The notes under the pieces were generated by a model, which was given only the letters and a program-made list of their open reading frames with translations, was not told the DNA's origin and ran no database searches. This document shows, one piece after another, positions 52,801 to 62,724 of a stretch of 64,000 nt of DNA; the stretch's first letter is position 1, and every line of letters starts with the position of its first letter. The stretch covers positions 5,064,256-5,128,255 of the forward strand of contig CAJINV010000005.1 of the NCBI GenBank assembly GCA_905178155.1, in the 5' to 3' direction. The position numbers and the translations under genes were made by a program. This stretch comes from Amoebophrya sp. A120. Lineage: Eukaryota > Sar > Dinophyceae > Syndiniales > Amoebophryaceae.

Positions 52801-54077
52801 CGTCCGCCGGCTGGTGTCGTGGGCATCGTCCTCGCGGTTTCACGATTTGAACTGGAAGTTCGCGGATTTTCTGTCCTTCAACAGCTACGAAGGGTGGTAC
52901 CCGACCACGCAGCCCTTGACGTCTCTAACCTTGCAGGAAATCCCGGAAATCTGGGATTTCTCCGCCGCCTGGGCGCAGGACCACTACCCAGGGAAGCCGT
53001 TGATTTGTTCCGAAACCGGCGCGGGAGGGTTGTACCGCGTGCATGGCCCGTCCGATGGAAAGAAGTGGTCGGAGGAGGTGCAGTATGGATTGCAAAAGTG
53101 TCTGGGTCTGGAAAGAAGGGGATTTGTGATGCTAGCTGTCGATCACACAAATCAAAAATCTGTGTTGCATGAGAGGCAAAAGGCGCTCAGATTGTTGCCT
53201 CTCACAGAAGGCATTTCTCATGCAGAATAGGCATGGCCAAACCTTTGCGAAAGCTGTGATGCTAGAGAATGCATCACAGGCATCGGAGGCCATGTACAAT
53301 TTGCATGACAAACATTCCAGATCCAGACATATTTGCATTTGATATGCAGTCCGTGATCCTGCAGATCCACGTGTTGTCGTTGTTGAACCACGAGAAAATC
53401 GCCGGGTTCGCCTTGTTATCCTGTGCAAAAGTATCGTACTCGTAGTAATCGCAGCCATGCATTACAAATGTTCTTCTTAACCTAAATCGGCATTACAAAT
53501 TCCATTTTCAATCATGTGGACGTGAAGGGAATTTGTCATGCGATTTCTACTAGTACGATGCTTTTGCATTTCATACTTGTGGCAGTTCACGGACTCCTTG
53601 ATCGACCAGAACATATCCGACACGCTATCCTGGGTAAAAACGTCCCCACCCCAGAGTTGTCATGCAGATTTGCGATTGCAGGAAGATTTGTAATGCGCAT
53701 CTCCATGAGAGGCGTTTCCAATCACGTTTTGAAATTTGCAATGCTGTAAACAGGATGAGCAGATGGATTTATGATGCGGCTGTCCTTTGCTAACATGCAC
53801 TACACTACGGACTGCAACTTGTCATGCGTACCTCCCAAAACTTCTGGATTTGTGTTGCTAAGTTCCCAACTTGACTCTGGTGTGGGGACGTTTTTACAAA
53901 TGATACACGCTGCACAGACCGCGGGGCTTGAACAACAAGGGGGTGTTGACGATGCACCGGAAACCGAAAACCTCCTTTTTCGCGTTGCGCACGATTTTTA
54001 AGGGGGAATTCACAGGCTTAATACTACCCGAGGCAGACACGGGGAAGTTCACAGATTTGATCAAAGTGGCCTCGTAG
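46894..54077 (+). CDS. secreted glycoside hydrolase family 2 enzyme
   Basis: Thirteen exons (46894-47580, 47902-48706, 48974-49030, 49185-49271, 49500-49558, 49891-49925, 50064-50163, 51845-51896, 52119-52235, 52533-53083, 53350-53416, 53581-53625, 53911-54077) give 942 residues. A signal peptide (MLGQHSLDCLLSALIFFQ...ALA) leads. The sugar-binding domain shows VRVSNQFDYDR and YDWYQAGGLVRPVEAH; then [73 protein letters not shown] with acid/base Glu685, LICSETGAGG with nucleophile Glu827, and GFALWQFTDS plus RPRGLNNKGVLTMHRKPK. This pattern is closest to beta-glucuronidase or beta-galactosidase enzymes that cut terminal beta-linked sugars. Low-complexity inserts at about 130-170 and near 430 lengthen it relative to ~600-residue relatives. 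Release outside the cell or into a lysosome-like compartment is inferred. All twelve introns are inverted-repeat elements. Confidence 0.93.
47581..47896 (+). mobile_element. introner-like element, type F
   Basis: Opens TATGGAACTGTCAGGATCG and closes CGATCCTGGCGCTTCCATA. Flanks TTTTG/TTCTG. Excision joins VYVDNFL to MESFVSG. Near-identical to the inverted copy at 21911. Confidence 0.91.
48707..48968 (+). mobile_element. introner-like element, type A
   Basis: Opens TATCAAGCGTAAAAATG; perfect TTTCG duplication. Excision joins MVKLTF to ENLVAPG. Confidence 0.92.
49031..49179 (+). mobile_element. introner-like element, type B
   Basis: Opens TATGCATTGCAAAAGTATCG and closes TTTTGCACAGGATA; perfect CGACC duplication. 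Excision joins GPQDD to HSAVSAALW. Confidence 0.93.
49272..49494 (+). mobile_element. introner-like element, type E
   Basis: Opens TACGACAGTGCACAACGC and closes GTTGTGCACTCCCATA. Flanks GAACA/AAACA. Excision joins LLDKEKN to NELLDCII. Confidence 0.91.
49559..49885 (+). mobile_element. introner-like element, type G
   Basis: Opens TATTGTGAGGAAACATGTCC; ends GGTA rather than ATA. Flanks AGTTT/ACTTT. Excision joins RKIEAKF to SRFYLNGK. Confidence 0.9.
49926..50058 (+). mobile_element. introner-like element, type B (133 bp, the shortest)
   Basis: Opens TATGAACTGCAAAAGTATCG; perfect AAGTT duplication. Excision rebuilds NGKTVKLKGYNRHD. The preceding exon is 35 nt. Confidence 0.93.
50400..50421 (+). 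other. dinoflagellate spliced-leader sequence copy (relict)
   Basis: Twenty-two bases, T plus CCGTAGCC...GGCTCAAG, equal the universal dinoflagellate spliced leader. A spliced-leader RNA gene needs a GT donor directly after CAAG; here ATCC follows, so it cannot be a working leader gene. It looks like the 5' end of a trans-spliced mRNA that was copied back into the genome. Confidence 0.9.
50422..51790 (+). mobile_element. probable retrocopied transcript following the spliced leader
   Basis: This stretch interrupts the type C element exactly after its TTTGCAAAT motif; element sequence resumes near 51791-51810 (GCATTACAACTCTGG). A run of 15 A lies at 51623-51637 but ~150 bp of unexplained DNA follow it. 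No long reading frame survives. A second leader-core-like GCCATTTTGGC occurs near 50443. The right edge is uncertain. Confidence 0.55.
51897..52113 (+). mobile_element. introner-like element, type D
   Basis: Opens TATCCAGGAAAAAAACTG and closes CAGTTTTGTTCTTGCATA; perfect TTTGG duplication. Excision joins MDQRFL to DLCDEYGLL. Confidence 0.92.
52236..52527 (+). mobile_element. introner-like element, type A (most diverged)
   Basis: Opens TATGCATTCTGCAAAAAATA with GTGTGGGTCCGG inside, closing CTTTGCAATGCATA. Flanks GAGAA/AAGGA. Excision joins DGTKR to MMFHSINHPSV in frame. Confidence 0.82.
53084..53344 (+). mobile_element. introner-like element, type A
   Basis: Opens TATGGATTGCAAAAGTG; perfect TGCAG duplication. 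Excision joins WSEEVQ to SVILQIHV. Confidence 0.92.
53417..53575 (+). mobile_element. introner-like element, type B
   Basis: Opens TATCCTGTGCAAAAGTATCG; perfect CTTGT duplication. Excision rebuilds GFALWQFTDS. Confidence 0.93.
53626..53905 (+). mobile_element. introner-like element, type C
   Basis: Opens TATCCTGGGTAAAAACGTCC and closes ACGTTTTTACAAATGATA; perfect CACGC duplication. Excision joins QNISDT to LHRPRGLNNKG. Confidence 0.92.
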
Positions 54078-55819
54078 AAGAAGAAGTATGGCCGTAGCTT
54101 GTTTTATTTTTAGGAATTGTAGTTTATTGTGCTGCACACGGAGAACGAAACCATAACCAAGGAGGAAGTGCTTCCTTTGATTGTCGCGGCAAGTCTTGAC
54201 CTGTTTGTGTCGCTGTTCTCTGACCAAACAAAAAACTCGGTGGATGTTCGCAATGTCAACGATCCTGGCGCGTGCGACTGTGGAGCGCGTTAGGATATTG
54301 TGATGGTCTACTTCGTCCATTGCGGCAAGGAAGAGCGGGAACAAGAGACAGCCGAGAGCGCGAAAGCAGGGGGCGGCGGGGCGGGGTGCCTCAGGAGCCC
54401 CATGGCGCCCGCCAGTGGTGGCGCGCGCGCGTCGACGCAGCAGCGACGTGCCTCGCGCTGCGGCCCGGGGCGCTGAGGTGGCGGGGCAGATTGCCCGCGT
54501 CGGTCACTTGGAAGCAGCGCACAATGAAGCTACGCTGGCGAAACTGAAAACGATGCGCCGTTTTGAGAGTGAGTGCGGCAAAGCTGTAGGGCATGCGCTT
54601 GGTGTGGGGTGGGCCGGCCCGCCGTTGAAACTAGCCCCGCGGGGCGTTTTGTCGGTGTTGCGGGCGCGGCTGCCCTATCCTAAGCAGCTGGGCGGCAGTC
54701 GCCTGGGCCGTTCGTCCCACGAATGCACGAAGTTCGAAGACTACGAAGAGGCGCAGCGCGCCGCACCGGATACAGCTGCGCGCATTCGACTTCTTTCGCA
54801 ACGGCGCACCTCCCTCCGGGCCCCTCGCTCCCGATGGCCGCGCGCCCCGCCCGTTAATATCTGCGGCGCCGGCGGTTCGTCTTCGCCCCCGCGGGGCGCG
54901 CCCGCGGGGCGCAGCGTCGGCCGGCCGCGCTGGCCCGTGCGAGCGCACGCCAGAGCCTGGGCCGCCGGCCCTTCTTCGGGTGTGTTGGCCTGTCGGGCCC
55001 GGGCCCCCCCGCCGGGTTGGGTGGCCCGCCGCCGGGCGTTCGCGTGCGTCCCCCCGCGCTTGGGATTTTTGGCCCCGTGCTTCTGTCGCCGCCCCCCGCC
55101 GGCCAGGAGGGTCGATCGCCAGCCAAGTCGGCGCACCTGTTTGTGGCCAGCTTTGCCGGCGGTTTCAAAGTTGATTGCGCATTTGGCCGATGGGGCGCGC
55201 TGGGCGGAAGAGCCAGGGTCGCAGTCTTGAGCGCCGCCCGTCCCGTCGCTTGCCTAGGACAAGGGCCGCCCGTTCGGATCGATCGATGGCTGTGTGGGAG
55301 TTTTGGCAGCTTCCTGGCGGACAGTCGAGGGCGACGGCGGCAACTCCACAGCGCACGGACGGGCGCGCGCCTATCTTTCCCGAGTCAGACAGTTTCTCTC
55401 TAGTCTACATAATTTCTTTGTTTACCAGCTCAGATCCCAGCCTCAGTTGTAGCAAGGTGGGCCAGCCGTGATAGCCGCTGCTCAGTTGCGCCCTCAGATC
55501 TTGCGTCCGCAGTTTGGTGTTGTGGAGACATTTTTCAGTGGCAGGAGAGATTTAGTATTCCGTTGTGAGTGTTTTAGATGAGAAGTGAAATTTTCCACAG
55601 TTGCCCCTCTCAGCAGTCTTTTCCACCCTACGTGATGCTTTATTCTTCCCAAAATTTGTCAGTGAGCGAGATCACTGTCGAGGGACGAGAGCAGCCACCA
55701 ACACGACGAACAAAATCAAAATGGCTACACGAGCTGCTTCTTTTCCACCAATCGGGGTGTTCTAAAATAAACCCGTGGCCACCCCCGACCGCTACCGCAG
55801 TGTTGAAGAAGAAACCAAC
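54078..55819. other. intergenic with GC-rich island
   Basis: About 54240-55480 is very GC-rich with long overlapping open frames on both strands, none resembling a protein family; they are composition artefacts. It resembles the 25.4-26.5 kb island in composition but I saw no aligned homology. A short ORF at 55721 (MATRAASFPPIGVF, stop at 55763) lies in the frame of the next gene. Confidence 0.6.
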
Positions 55820-58800
55820 ATGTTCCGCGCCTGGGAGGGTCAGTACCTGACCTATACCGACAATGACGACAGTCGGTGGTGTCCAGGGGCGGTGGTGCCC
55901 GACAACCGTTTTTCCTACCACCTCGAGCTCGCCGCTTTACTTGAGAATCACATGCACCAGTCGGAATACGGTGGGGGAAAGGGCGGCCAAGACGATGCGA
56001 GGTTCAAGAAATATGCATTGCAAATATGTCTGGGTCTGGAAGAAGCAACGTGTGATGCTGCATCTGGATTCTACAAAAATCTGTAGTGCATGAACAGCAA
56101 AAGATCCATTTTTTCCACGGCGAAAGGGCCTTTCTCATGCGGCGTAGGCATCAGGGACAGGGATCCCTCACAAAATCTGTGATGCCAGGGCATGCATCAC
56201 AGACATCAGGAGTCATTCAAAATGTGCATCACAAACCTTAACCTTTCACCCTTCCAGACCCAGACATTTTTACAGTTGATAAGAAAAAGCTGAAGACAAA
56301 CTTGAACTACTGGCAACCGACGGAGGAGGAGATATTCCTGATGGAGAAGGAATATATGGAGAGGGTACTTATATATTAGTAAGTATTTGTATTTCAGTTC
56401 TTTGTTTGCGCACTTGCATGTATGCATTTGCATCGCGAATGCAAACGCATTCTCTTTTTGTGAAGATCGATTCCCATGGTGCATGAAAAGAAGAATATCA
56501 AATGTAGTTATTTCAGCACAAGTCAACAAATGATCCCGGCATCACGGTCACGCATGAAAAAGAAATCTCAGGAACGCGACATTCCGACACCGGAAGAGGC
56601 CTTACAATACATATTGTGAGGAAAGATCCCCCCTCCCCATACATACTGAAAAGGCATGCTCCTAAAAATTTGTCATGGTGATTTGTGACTACAAATCCAG
56701 CCTCTCTTGCAAGGGGGCAAATCCAAAGAATCCGCCGACTCATGCAGGCGATTTGTAGTGCTGTTACGGCTAAATGACAGGCCTCTGCTATGCTAAGCAC
56801 CTACACCAAAACACCTCTGCACAGGCTTAGGCTTTGCCTGCAGTGCCTCGCTGCAAGACAGATGTGAGTTGTGTACACACATCCCGCGTCACAGATTTCC
56901 GTTTTGATATAGGGAGGGGGGATTTTTCCTTTTGATAATACAAGCGCAGTCTCTCCGCCTTGCTCGGCACCGCGTCCGGCCCTTCCGAAGAGGATGTGCA
57001 AAAGCGAGTTTTAGAAGCGGGCGAGACGTTTATCATTTGTAAAAACGTCCCCACACCAGAGTCAAGATGGGAAATCTGCTAGACAACTCAGCCAGCTTTG
57101 GTCGTTTGGCATGACAAATTTTTCCTCGTAGTGTAATCCTGTTTAGGTACTTCAGCAGCGTCACAGATCTAGTATGTCGCTTTGATTATAGCATTACAAA
57201 TCCCAAACGCGACTAGACAATGCCTCTCATGGCGCTCCGCATGACAAACTTTTTTGGCGTGCAGATTTGCATGACAACTCTGGGCTGGGGACGTTTTTCC
57301 TCAGGATAACGTTTCGAAAAAAATTGCGGTCGCGAGAGGTGGATTTCGTCGACAGAAATTGGCGTCTATACAGGAGCAAGACGGAACGTAGTTGATTTTT
57401 GCTGGTGTATTCCTTTTCCACTTGCAACAATGATTTTTCACATGTATGGTGAACCTTAACCTATGATTGAATGCTATACAAGAACAACATTCAAAAACTA
57501 CAGATAATCTGGAGGAGAACCGGTTAAAAGAGAAGAAGGAAGAGAGGGAAAGACTTCTGTCCGGATCCTCCGCGACCACAATACCGCTTCCTATCAAATG
57601 CAAAAATGTCTGGGTCTGGAAGGTTGCCAGGTTTGTCATGCATATTTTACATGACTCAGGATTCAGGATTGTTTGTGATGTATGCCCTACCATCACAGAT
57701 TTTCAGAACCCTTCTTGATGCCTATCCCGCATGACAAATGCACTCCCCGCGTAGCACAAACTGGGCTCCTATTGCTGGTCATGCAATACAGATTTTTGTA
57801 GAGTCCAAAGTTAGCATCACAAGTTCCAGACCCAGACATTTTTACCTTTGATACTTCCTCCTGTAGAGCAACCAATGGAGGAGAACCGCATTGACCCGGC
57901 AGTGTATGCATAGCAGCAGTATTGTACTTCTAGTATGAGTTGCAATACAAATTTTTCCAAGGCAAGAAGGGCAACTTGTAATGCTGATTTCCCTTGATCC
58001 ATAGATCTGTCATGCCGATTACTGCAAGTCACACTAGTACGATGCTTTTGCTCTGGATACAGTCGTGCAGGCGGCCAGAGACGCGGAAGAAGCGGCAACC
58101 AGGGAGGCCTTCCAGCTTGCGGTGTTGAGCAGAGTGGTACATCAAAAGTAGCAATAGATGTTACGGAAGTGTCGTGTTTCTTCTGCGACGTTTTGCATGA
58201 CAAAAGGTGTTGGAATTTCGTGTGTCGCATGACAAATCAATGCAAATTAAAACCGCACAGGAACCGGACCAATTTGGGCAGTCCACGTCAGCGATGAAAC
58301 AGATGCAGGCTATCAAATGCAAAAATGTCTGGGTCTGGAAGAATGCAAGTTTGTCATGCTTGTCTGGCATGACTCCAGAATCTGTGTTGCATAGCCACGA
58401 AAAGGCCCTCTTGCCTGTCATGCAAAGAAAAACGCAGTTTGCCATGCGGAATACGTAAGACATGGCAGCCAAAAAATTTGTCATGCGTGGCTGCGTATTG
58501 CAGTGCGTTTATCATTCACTTTATAGCATTACAAGTTTCCAGACCCAGACATATTTGCAATTCATACAGGCGATGTACACGCAATACGAGAGAGAAATCA
58601 TCGAAAGTGCGACGCTGCGGAACCGACAGCGGTATCAAATGCAAAAATGTCTGGGTCTGGAAGAGTCATGCTGTTTTTGCATGACACAGAAGGTCTTGCG
58701 TGGAAGCTCTAGCATCACAGGTTTCGAGAAGCTTTCGCAATGCCGAAGCCGCATGACAAATCCCCCATTTTGGTGACAGAAAGTGGGCAACTTTTGCTGC

Positions 58801-60436
58801 CTGTGCATGAGAGGTTTGTATGTGTTGTGAAATGCGCATCACAAGTTTGCATTCTTCCAGACCCAGATGAGATATTTGCAATGCATAAGCGGGTAAAGAC
58901 CTACCGCAGAAAATACGGAGTGGTTTTTGACCGGTTGAAAAAAAACATCTCGGCTTACCTCATGGAGGTCGCGTTAGCGAAAAGAGACGAGGAGCTAAAC
59001 GAAAAGGAACAGATATCAAATGCAAATATGTTTGGGTCTGGAAACCTGTGACGCAAGGAAGGGAATCATTGTGAGCACACTGTATTGCGCTGCCAAGCAT
59101 AACAAACTTTTGGGTGCTCCTTCTGAGTTGCGTACTCTGCATGAGAAACTGCGTTTTTGCATGACAGACAAGAGGAGCTCATCGGGGCCACGCAGCACAG
59201 AGTGCAGAGGCATGCCAGACTAGCATGAGAAGTCTTGCAATCTCCCAGACCTCCAGGGATATTTGCGTTTGATAACAGGCCCGGTCGAGCAAATCGGAAT
59301 CAAGACCGGGGAGTAGCAGCAACAAAACGGGCGAGGATGGGCAACCGATGGACTCCTCTGAGGGAACGGGGAGTAGACCGATCAGTAGCGGGAGCTCACG
59401 TATAATTCGACTAGTGTCTGAGTTACTGATGAATGTTTATTGTGGAGTTTGAGGTCATGCTGTTTTCGAATTTGAACTGTGGCGCACAAAATGCACTGCA
59501 TGACAAAAAACTACCGAACGAACTCCTCCAGGTCTCGGCAGCCGCATGAGCTCCGCGCGCAGAAGACAGCGCAGCGTGAAAGTCATTTCCGACACGATTA
59601 AGGACAAAAAGCCGCGGGACGAGAATATCGAGGAGAAAGACATCACTATCTCAGGCAAAAAGTGTTACCGTTACACATTTGTTGGAATTTCTGCATCACA
59701 AAGTTGCTCGACATGGCAAAAAAAACCTGTAATGCGCAGACTATCAGCGATAGGAAAAACACGCATAAAATGAGGCCGGCAAAAAATAGCATTTTCAGCA
59801 TGACCGAGGGTGTCTGTCTTGCTTGTCTTCCGTCCGGGTGTGTCACTGTAACACTTTTTTCTCAGGATAATCACCGTCATCGACGAAAACGGGTTTGTGC
59901 AGGTGAAACAGGCTGGCGTGATAGGAGAGCACGACGGCGAGGAGATATTTCAGGACAAACTCGAAGTGGACCTCGACGCGAAATTAGCGGAGTCGATTAT
60001 CAACGGGGTTTTGCAGGAAAGTTTCGGGGATTTGAAAGAAGAAGAAGGTGGCGGGGAAGCAGGAGGATTGTTACAGGCTGCTGATGGCGATAAAGAGAAC
60101 CTAGCACCAGATGAACCACCGGGGAACCAGAACAGTACGGAAAATTTTGAAAATGGGCGAGAGGATTCAGTAGCAGCAGCAGCAGCAAAGATAGGAGATG
60201 GCGCGGCGCCCGAGCGGCCGGAAGAAGTCATTTCACTTTCGAAAGACATAAATTCGGTGGAAATAGTAGCAGAAATAACGGAAGAACAGGCGAACAAAAC
60301 CATCACAATTTCCGCGACCAAGGAGGAGGATTCCTTGATGACGCAGTCGTTAGAACAGCAGGGGGATTCGGTTGACATTGTCACGGAGCGGGAGCTAATT
60401 GACCAGCTCTTGGACGGGGGGATGACGGGGGATTAG
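55820..60436 (+). CDS. unrecognised highly charged protein
   Basis: Fourteen exons (55820-56011, 56287-56378, 56517-56611, 56943-57030, 57314-57387, 57483-57591, 57859-57904, 58065-58136, 58261-58310, 58572-58632, 58893-59013, 59280-59399, 59532-59646, 59875-60436) give 598 residues. A conserved-looking N-terminus (MFRAWEGQYLTYTDNDDSRW) is followed by Lys/Glu-rich helices, RKYGVVFDRLKKNISAYLME, a Ser-rich linker, and a C-terminal part opening ITVIDENGFVQVKQ and ending in an acidic Glu/Ala tail. No enzyme motif is seen; a scaffold role is only a guess. The start is uncertain: an upstream ATG at 55721 meets an in-frame stop at 55763. Four introns are GT-AG (56379-56516, 57388-57482, 58137-58260, 59400-59531) and nine are inverted-repeat elements. 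Confidence 0.7.
56012..56281 (+). mobile_element. introner-like element, type A
   Basis: Opens TATGCATTGCAAATATG; perfect AGAAA duplication. Excision joins DARFKK to KLKTNLN. Confidence 0.91.
56612..56937 (+). mobile_element. introner-like element, type G
   Basis: Opens TATTGTGAGGAAAGATCCC and closes GGATTTTTCCTTTTGATA; perfect ATACA duplication. Excision joins PEEALQY to KRSLSALL. Confidence 0.91.
57031..57308 (+). mobile_element. introner-like element, type C
   Basis: Opens TATCATTTGTAAAAACGTCC and closes ACGTTTTTCCTCAGGATA; perfect ACGTT duplication. Excision joins LEAGETF to RKKLRSRE. Confidence 0.92.
57592..57853 (+). mobile_element. introner-like element, type A
   Basis: Opens TATCAAATGCAAAAATG; perfect CTTCC duplication. 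Excision joins TTIPLP to PVEQPMEE. Confidence 0.92.
57905..58059 (+). mobile_element. introner-like element, type B (diverged)
   Basis: Opens TATGCATAGCAGCAGTATTG and closes GATGCTTTTGCTCTGGATA. Flanks CAGTG/CAGTC. Excision joins RIDPAV to VQAARDAE. Confidence 0.87.
58311..58566 (+). mobile_element. introner-like element, type A
   Basis: Opens TATCAAATGCAAAAATG; perfect CAGGC duplication. Excision joins SAMKQMQA to MYTQYERE. Interior orientation matches 559-810. Confidence 0.92.
58633..58887 (+). mobile_element. introner-like element, type A
   Basis: Opens TATCAAATGCAAAAATG; perfect AGCGG duplication. Excision joins TLRNRQR to VKTYRRKY. The exon before it is 61 nt. Confidence 0.92.
59014..59274 (+). 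mobile_element. introner-like element, type A
   Basis: Opens TATCAAATGCAAATATG and closes ATATTTGCGTTTGATA. Flanks ACAGA/ACAGG. Excision joins NEKEQ to TRSSKSES in frame. Confidence 0.88.
59647..59869 (+). mobile_element. introner-like element, type H (singleton)
   Basis: TIRs TATCTCAGGCAAAAAGTG and near-complement CACTTTTTTCTCAGGATA, extending over GTTACxGTxACAC. Perfect ATCAC duplication. Excision joins EEKDIT to VIDENGF. Confidence 0.92.
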
Positions 60437-62724
60437 AAGTTTCTTTTTGATCATGAAATAATCCATGACTTGCAACCTCTAAAACAAAACGACATCGGAA
60501 ACTATCCTCGTTCGGGAACGAGGCGCGCAGACCCCGGATTTTTTCAAAAAGTGAGAACGCGGTGAGTTTTCGTGTGGGCTCTCGTTCCGGAACGAGAAAC
60601 GCTGTGAGAATTCACTGAATTGCCACTCCAGGACTATTCAAAAAGTGAGAACGCAGTGAATTCTTACTCGGCTTCTCGTTCCGGAACGAGAATTGGAGTG
60701 AGAATTTCCTGAATTCCGACTCCAGGACTTTTCAAAAAGTGAGAACTCACTGAGTTCTCACTTGGTTTTCGTTTCGGAACGAGAAATGGAGTGAGTAGAA
60801 TTCACTGAATTCTCAATCACGGAAAATTCGTGATCCCAGAGTGGGACTTTTCAAAAAGTGAATATTCACTGAATTTTCACTCGATTTCTCGTTCCGAAAC
60901 GAGAAGCCGATGGAAAATTCAGTGAGTATTCACTTTTTGAAAAAAAACACTTTTGGAGCATGCATGTTTCTGGAGAGAGAGGTTTCAGATCCCGGAGTGG
61001 AAATTTTCCGAAAGTGAAAATTCAGTGAATTTTCACTTTTTGAAAAAAATCACTTTTGGATCACGAATTTTCCTGGAGAGAGACTTGAGCTCCAGAGTGA
61101 AAATTTTCCGAAAGTGAAAATTCACTGAATTTTCAATCGATTTCTCGTTCCAGAACGAGGCCTCGTTCCGGAACGAGGCCTCGTTCCGGAACGAGAAATC
61201 GAGTGAAAATTCAGTGAATTTTCACTTTTTGAAAATTTTCACTCCGGAGGCGAAGTTTTCCCGGAGTGCGAATTCGGGAAGCTGGATTTTTCCAAAAGTG
61301 AAAATTCACTGAATTTTCACTCGATTTCTCGTTCCGGAACGAGAAACCGAGTGAAAATTCATTGAATATTCAATCCTGGAAAAATCTCCTTCCGGAATTT
61401 CGAAAAGGGAATTACTAGGCTTCTGGTTCTTCCGGAACGAGGCCTCGCTGAATTACCACCCCAGAGAAAAACTATCTCACCCTGGAATCACTCTGGAAAT
61501 GGGATTTTCGTAGAGTGGCAATTCAGTGGGTTATGACTACATGAACAAAAAAACCGCAAACGCTGACCTTTTGCAGCACACATGGCAGAAATAGGGCGAG
61601 TGCTATCGATTCAAATTGCAGGACGTTCCGTAGCGTGTCGCTAGTAGCGTTTGCTGCATGGCGCGAAAAATTTTTTGCGAGCCTTCTAATTGCAGCGCGC
61701 TACTGCCCGCGCCACATCGCCGAGAGGAACGCCCTGCCGCACTGCCTGCAAGGTGCGTGTGGTGCCGTTCGTAAGCCGCGCCTGATTTTTGTAGTTCGCA
61801 ACGTCGCCCGATGTTTTGGCTTCAGCATGTTCAAAACGGTCGAAGTTGTAGCCTTTGGGCTCTCGTTCCCCAACGAGGGGAGTTTCCGACGCGAAAGGGG
61901 GGGTCTTTGCAAGTCATGAAATAATCTTGCTGGCATCTAGTACTTCTGTTCTACGCTGCCACCAATTTTTAAGTTTCAGAATTAATGAACTGGTTTCAAA
62001 TATTTAATTCACACACAGGGAATGAACATGAATATGAAAAACAAGCTGTTTCAAAATAAGTACACCAAAAAACGAGACGCAATAAATTGCTGATTCAAAA
62101 AGAAGTAAACAACCCGGGTCGAGGACATTTTTTGCCCGCGGAGGTTGAGAATTGTGGAAATGACGAAAGGTTTTGTCTTGTACCAACGCAAATGCACATT
62201 GTAGAGTGAGAAATGATGTAAAATTCTTGTAAAGTTTCTTCATCGAGCTCTTAACTGTACAAGAAATTCCAGCAATTGTACAATGAATCAGAAATAATGG
62301 CAGCGCGTCGGAAACTCGCCAGAGCTGCTGCAGCCGACGCGGCGCAAAAATCTTTCAGTGCGATTTTTAGGACGGCGGGAAGGTTCTGTTCACCAATCAC
62401 ATTCTCCGCGTTTTTTTTTTTCCTTTAAATTGCTTCGGTGTTAGATAAGATGCACCGGTGTGCCTGCCAAGGGAGCCGATAAGACAAAAATGGCCGAAGC
62501 AATCTCTACCTTTCTTAAACTGATACGCGCTTTTGTTGGAATAGAGGTATTTGGTGTTCAACTTGCTAGGTCCTGGATTATATCGATTTTGATGCACCTT
62601 CACCTTCAAGAGCTGCAGACGTTCGCTTTTTATTGTTGGACCACAGGGGGCCGACCGCTCACACTAGCAGATACTTCTGAAACGCGGTACTATTCGTATC
62701 CCATCCCCGTCGAAAAGTTCGGCC
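60437..62724. other. intergenic, contains foldback-repeat array
   Basis: The first ~1 kb is the foldback array described separately. From ~61550 to 62724 I see no supported gene; one CTCGTTCCCCAACGAGG relic lies at 61863-61879. Confidence 0.6.
60500..61450. repeat. foldback array of two alternating palindromes
   Basis: Two palindromic motifs alternate: CTCGTTCCGGAACGAG (16 bp, about ten perfect or near copies) and AGTGAAAATTCACT / AGTGAATTTTCACT (many copies), with AAAAAGTGA edges. Near 61140-61195 three copies of the first occur back to back. Nearly the whole block can form stems. No coding content. Confidence 0.9.

Noticed and set aside
54272-55403. Long open frames on both strands near 54.3-55.4 kb
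   Set aside because: Same reason: composition-driven openness, no family similarity, both strands open at once.
55721-55765. MATRAASFPPIGVF as the true N-terminus of the charged protein
   Set aside because: It meets an in-frame stop at 55763, and no convincing GT-AG or element intron bypasses the stop, so the ATG at 55820 was used.
61635-61919. 94-residue plus-strand open frame
   Set aside because: No domain, no upstream context, Cys/Arg-rich translation, overlapping frames on the other strand.
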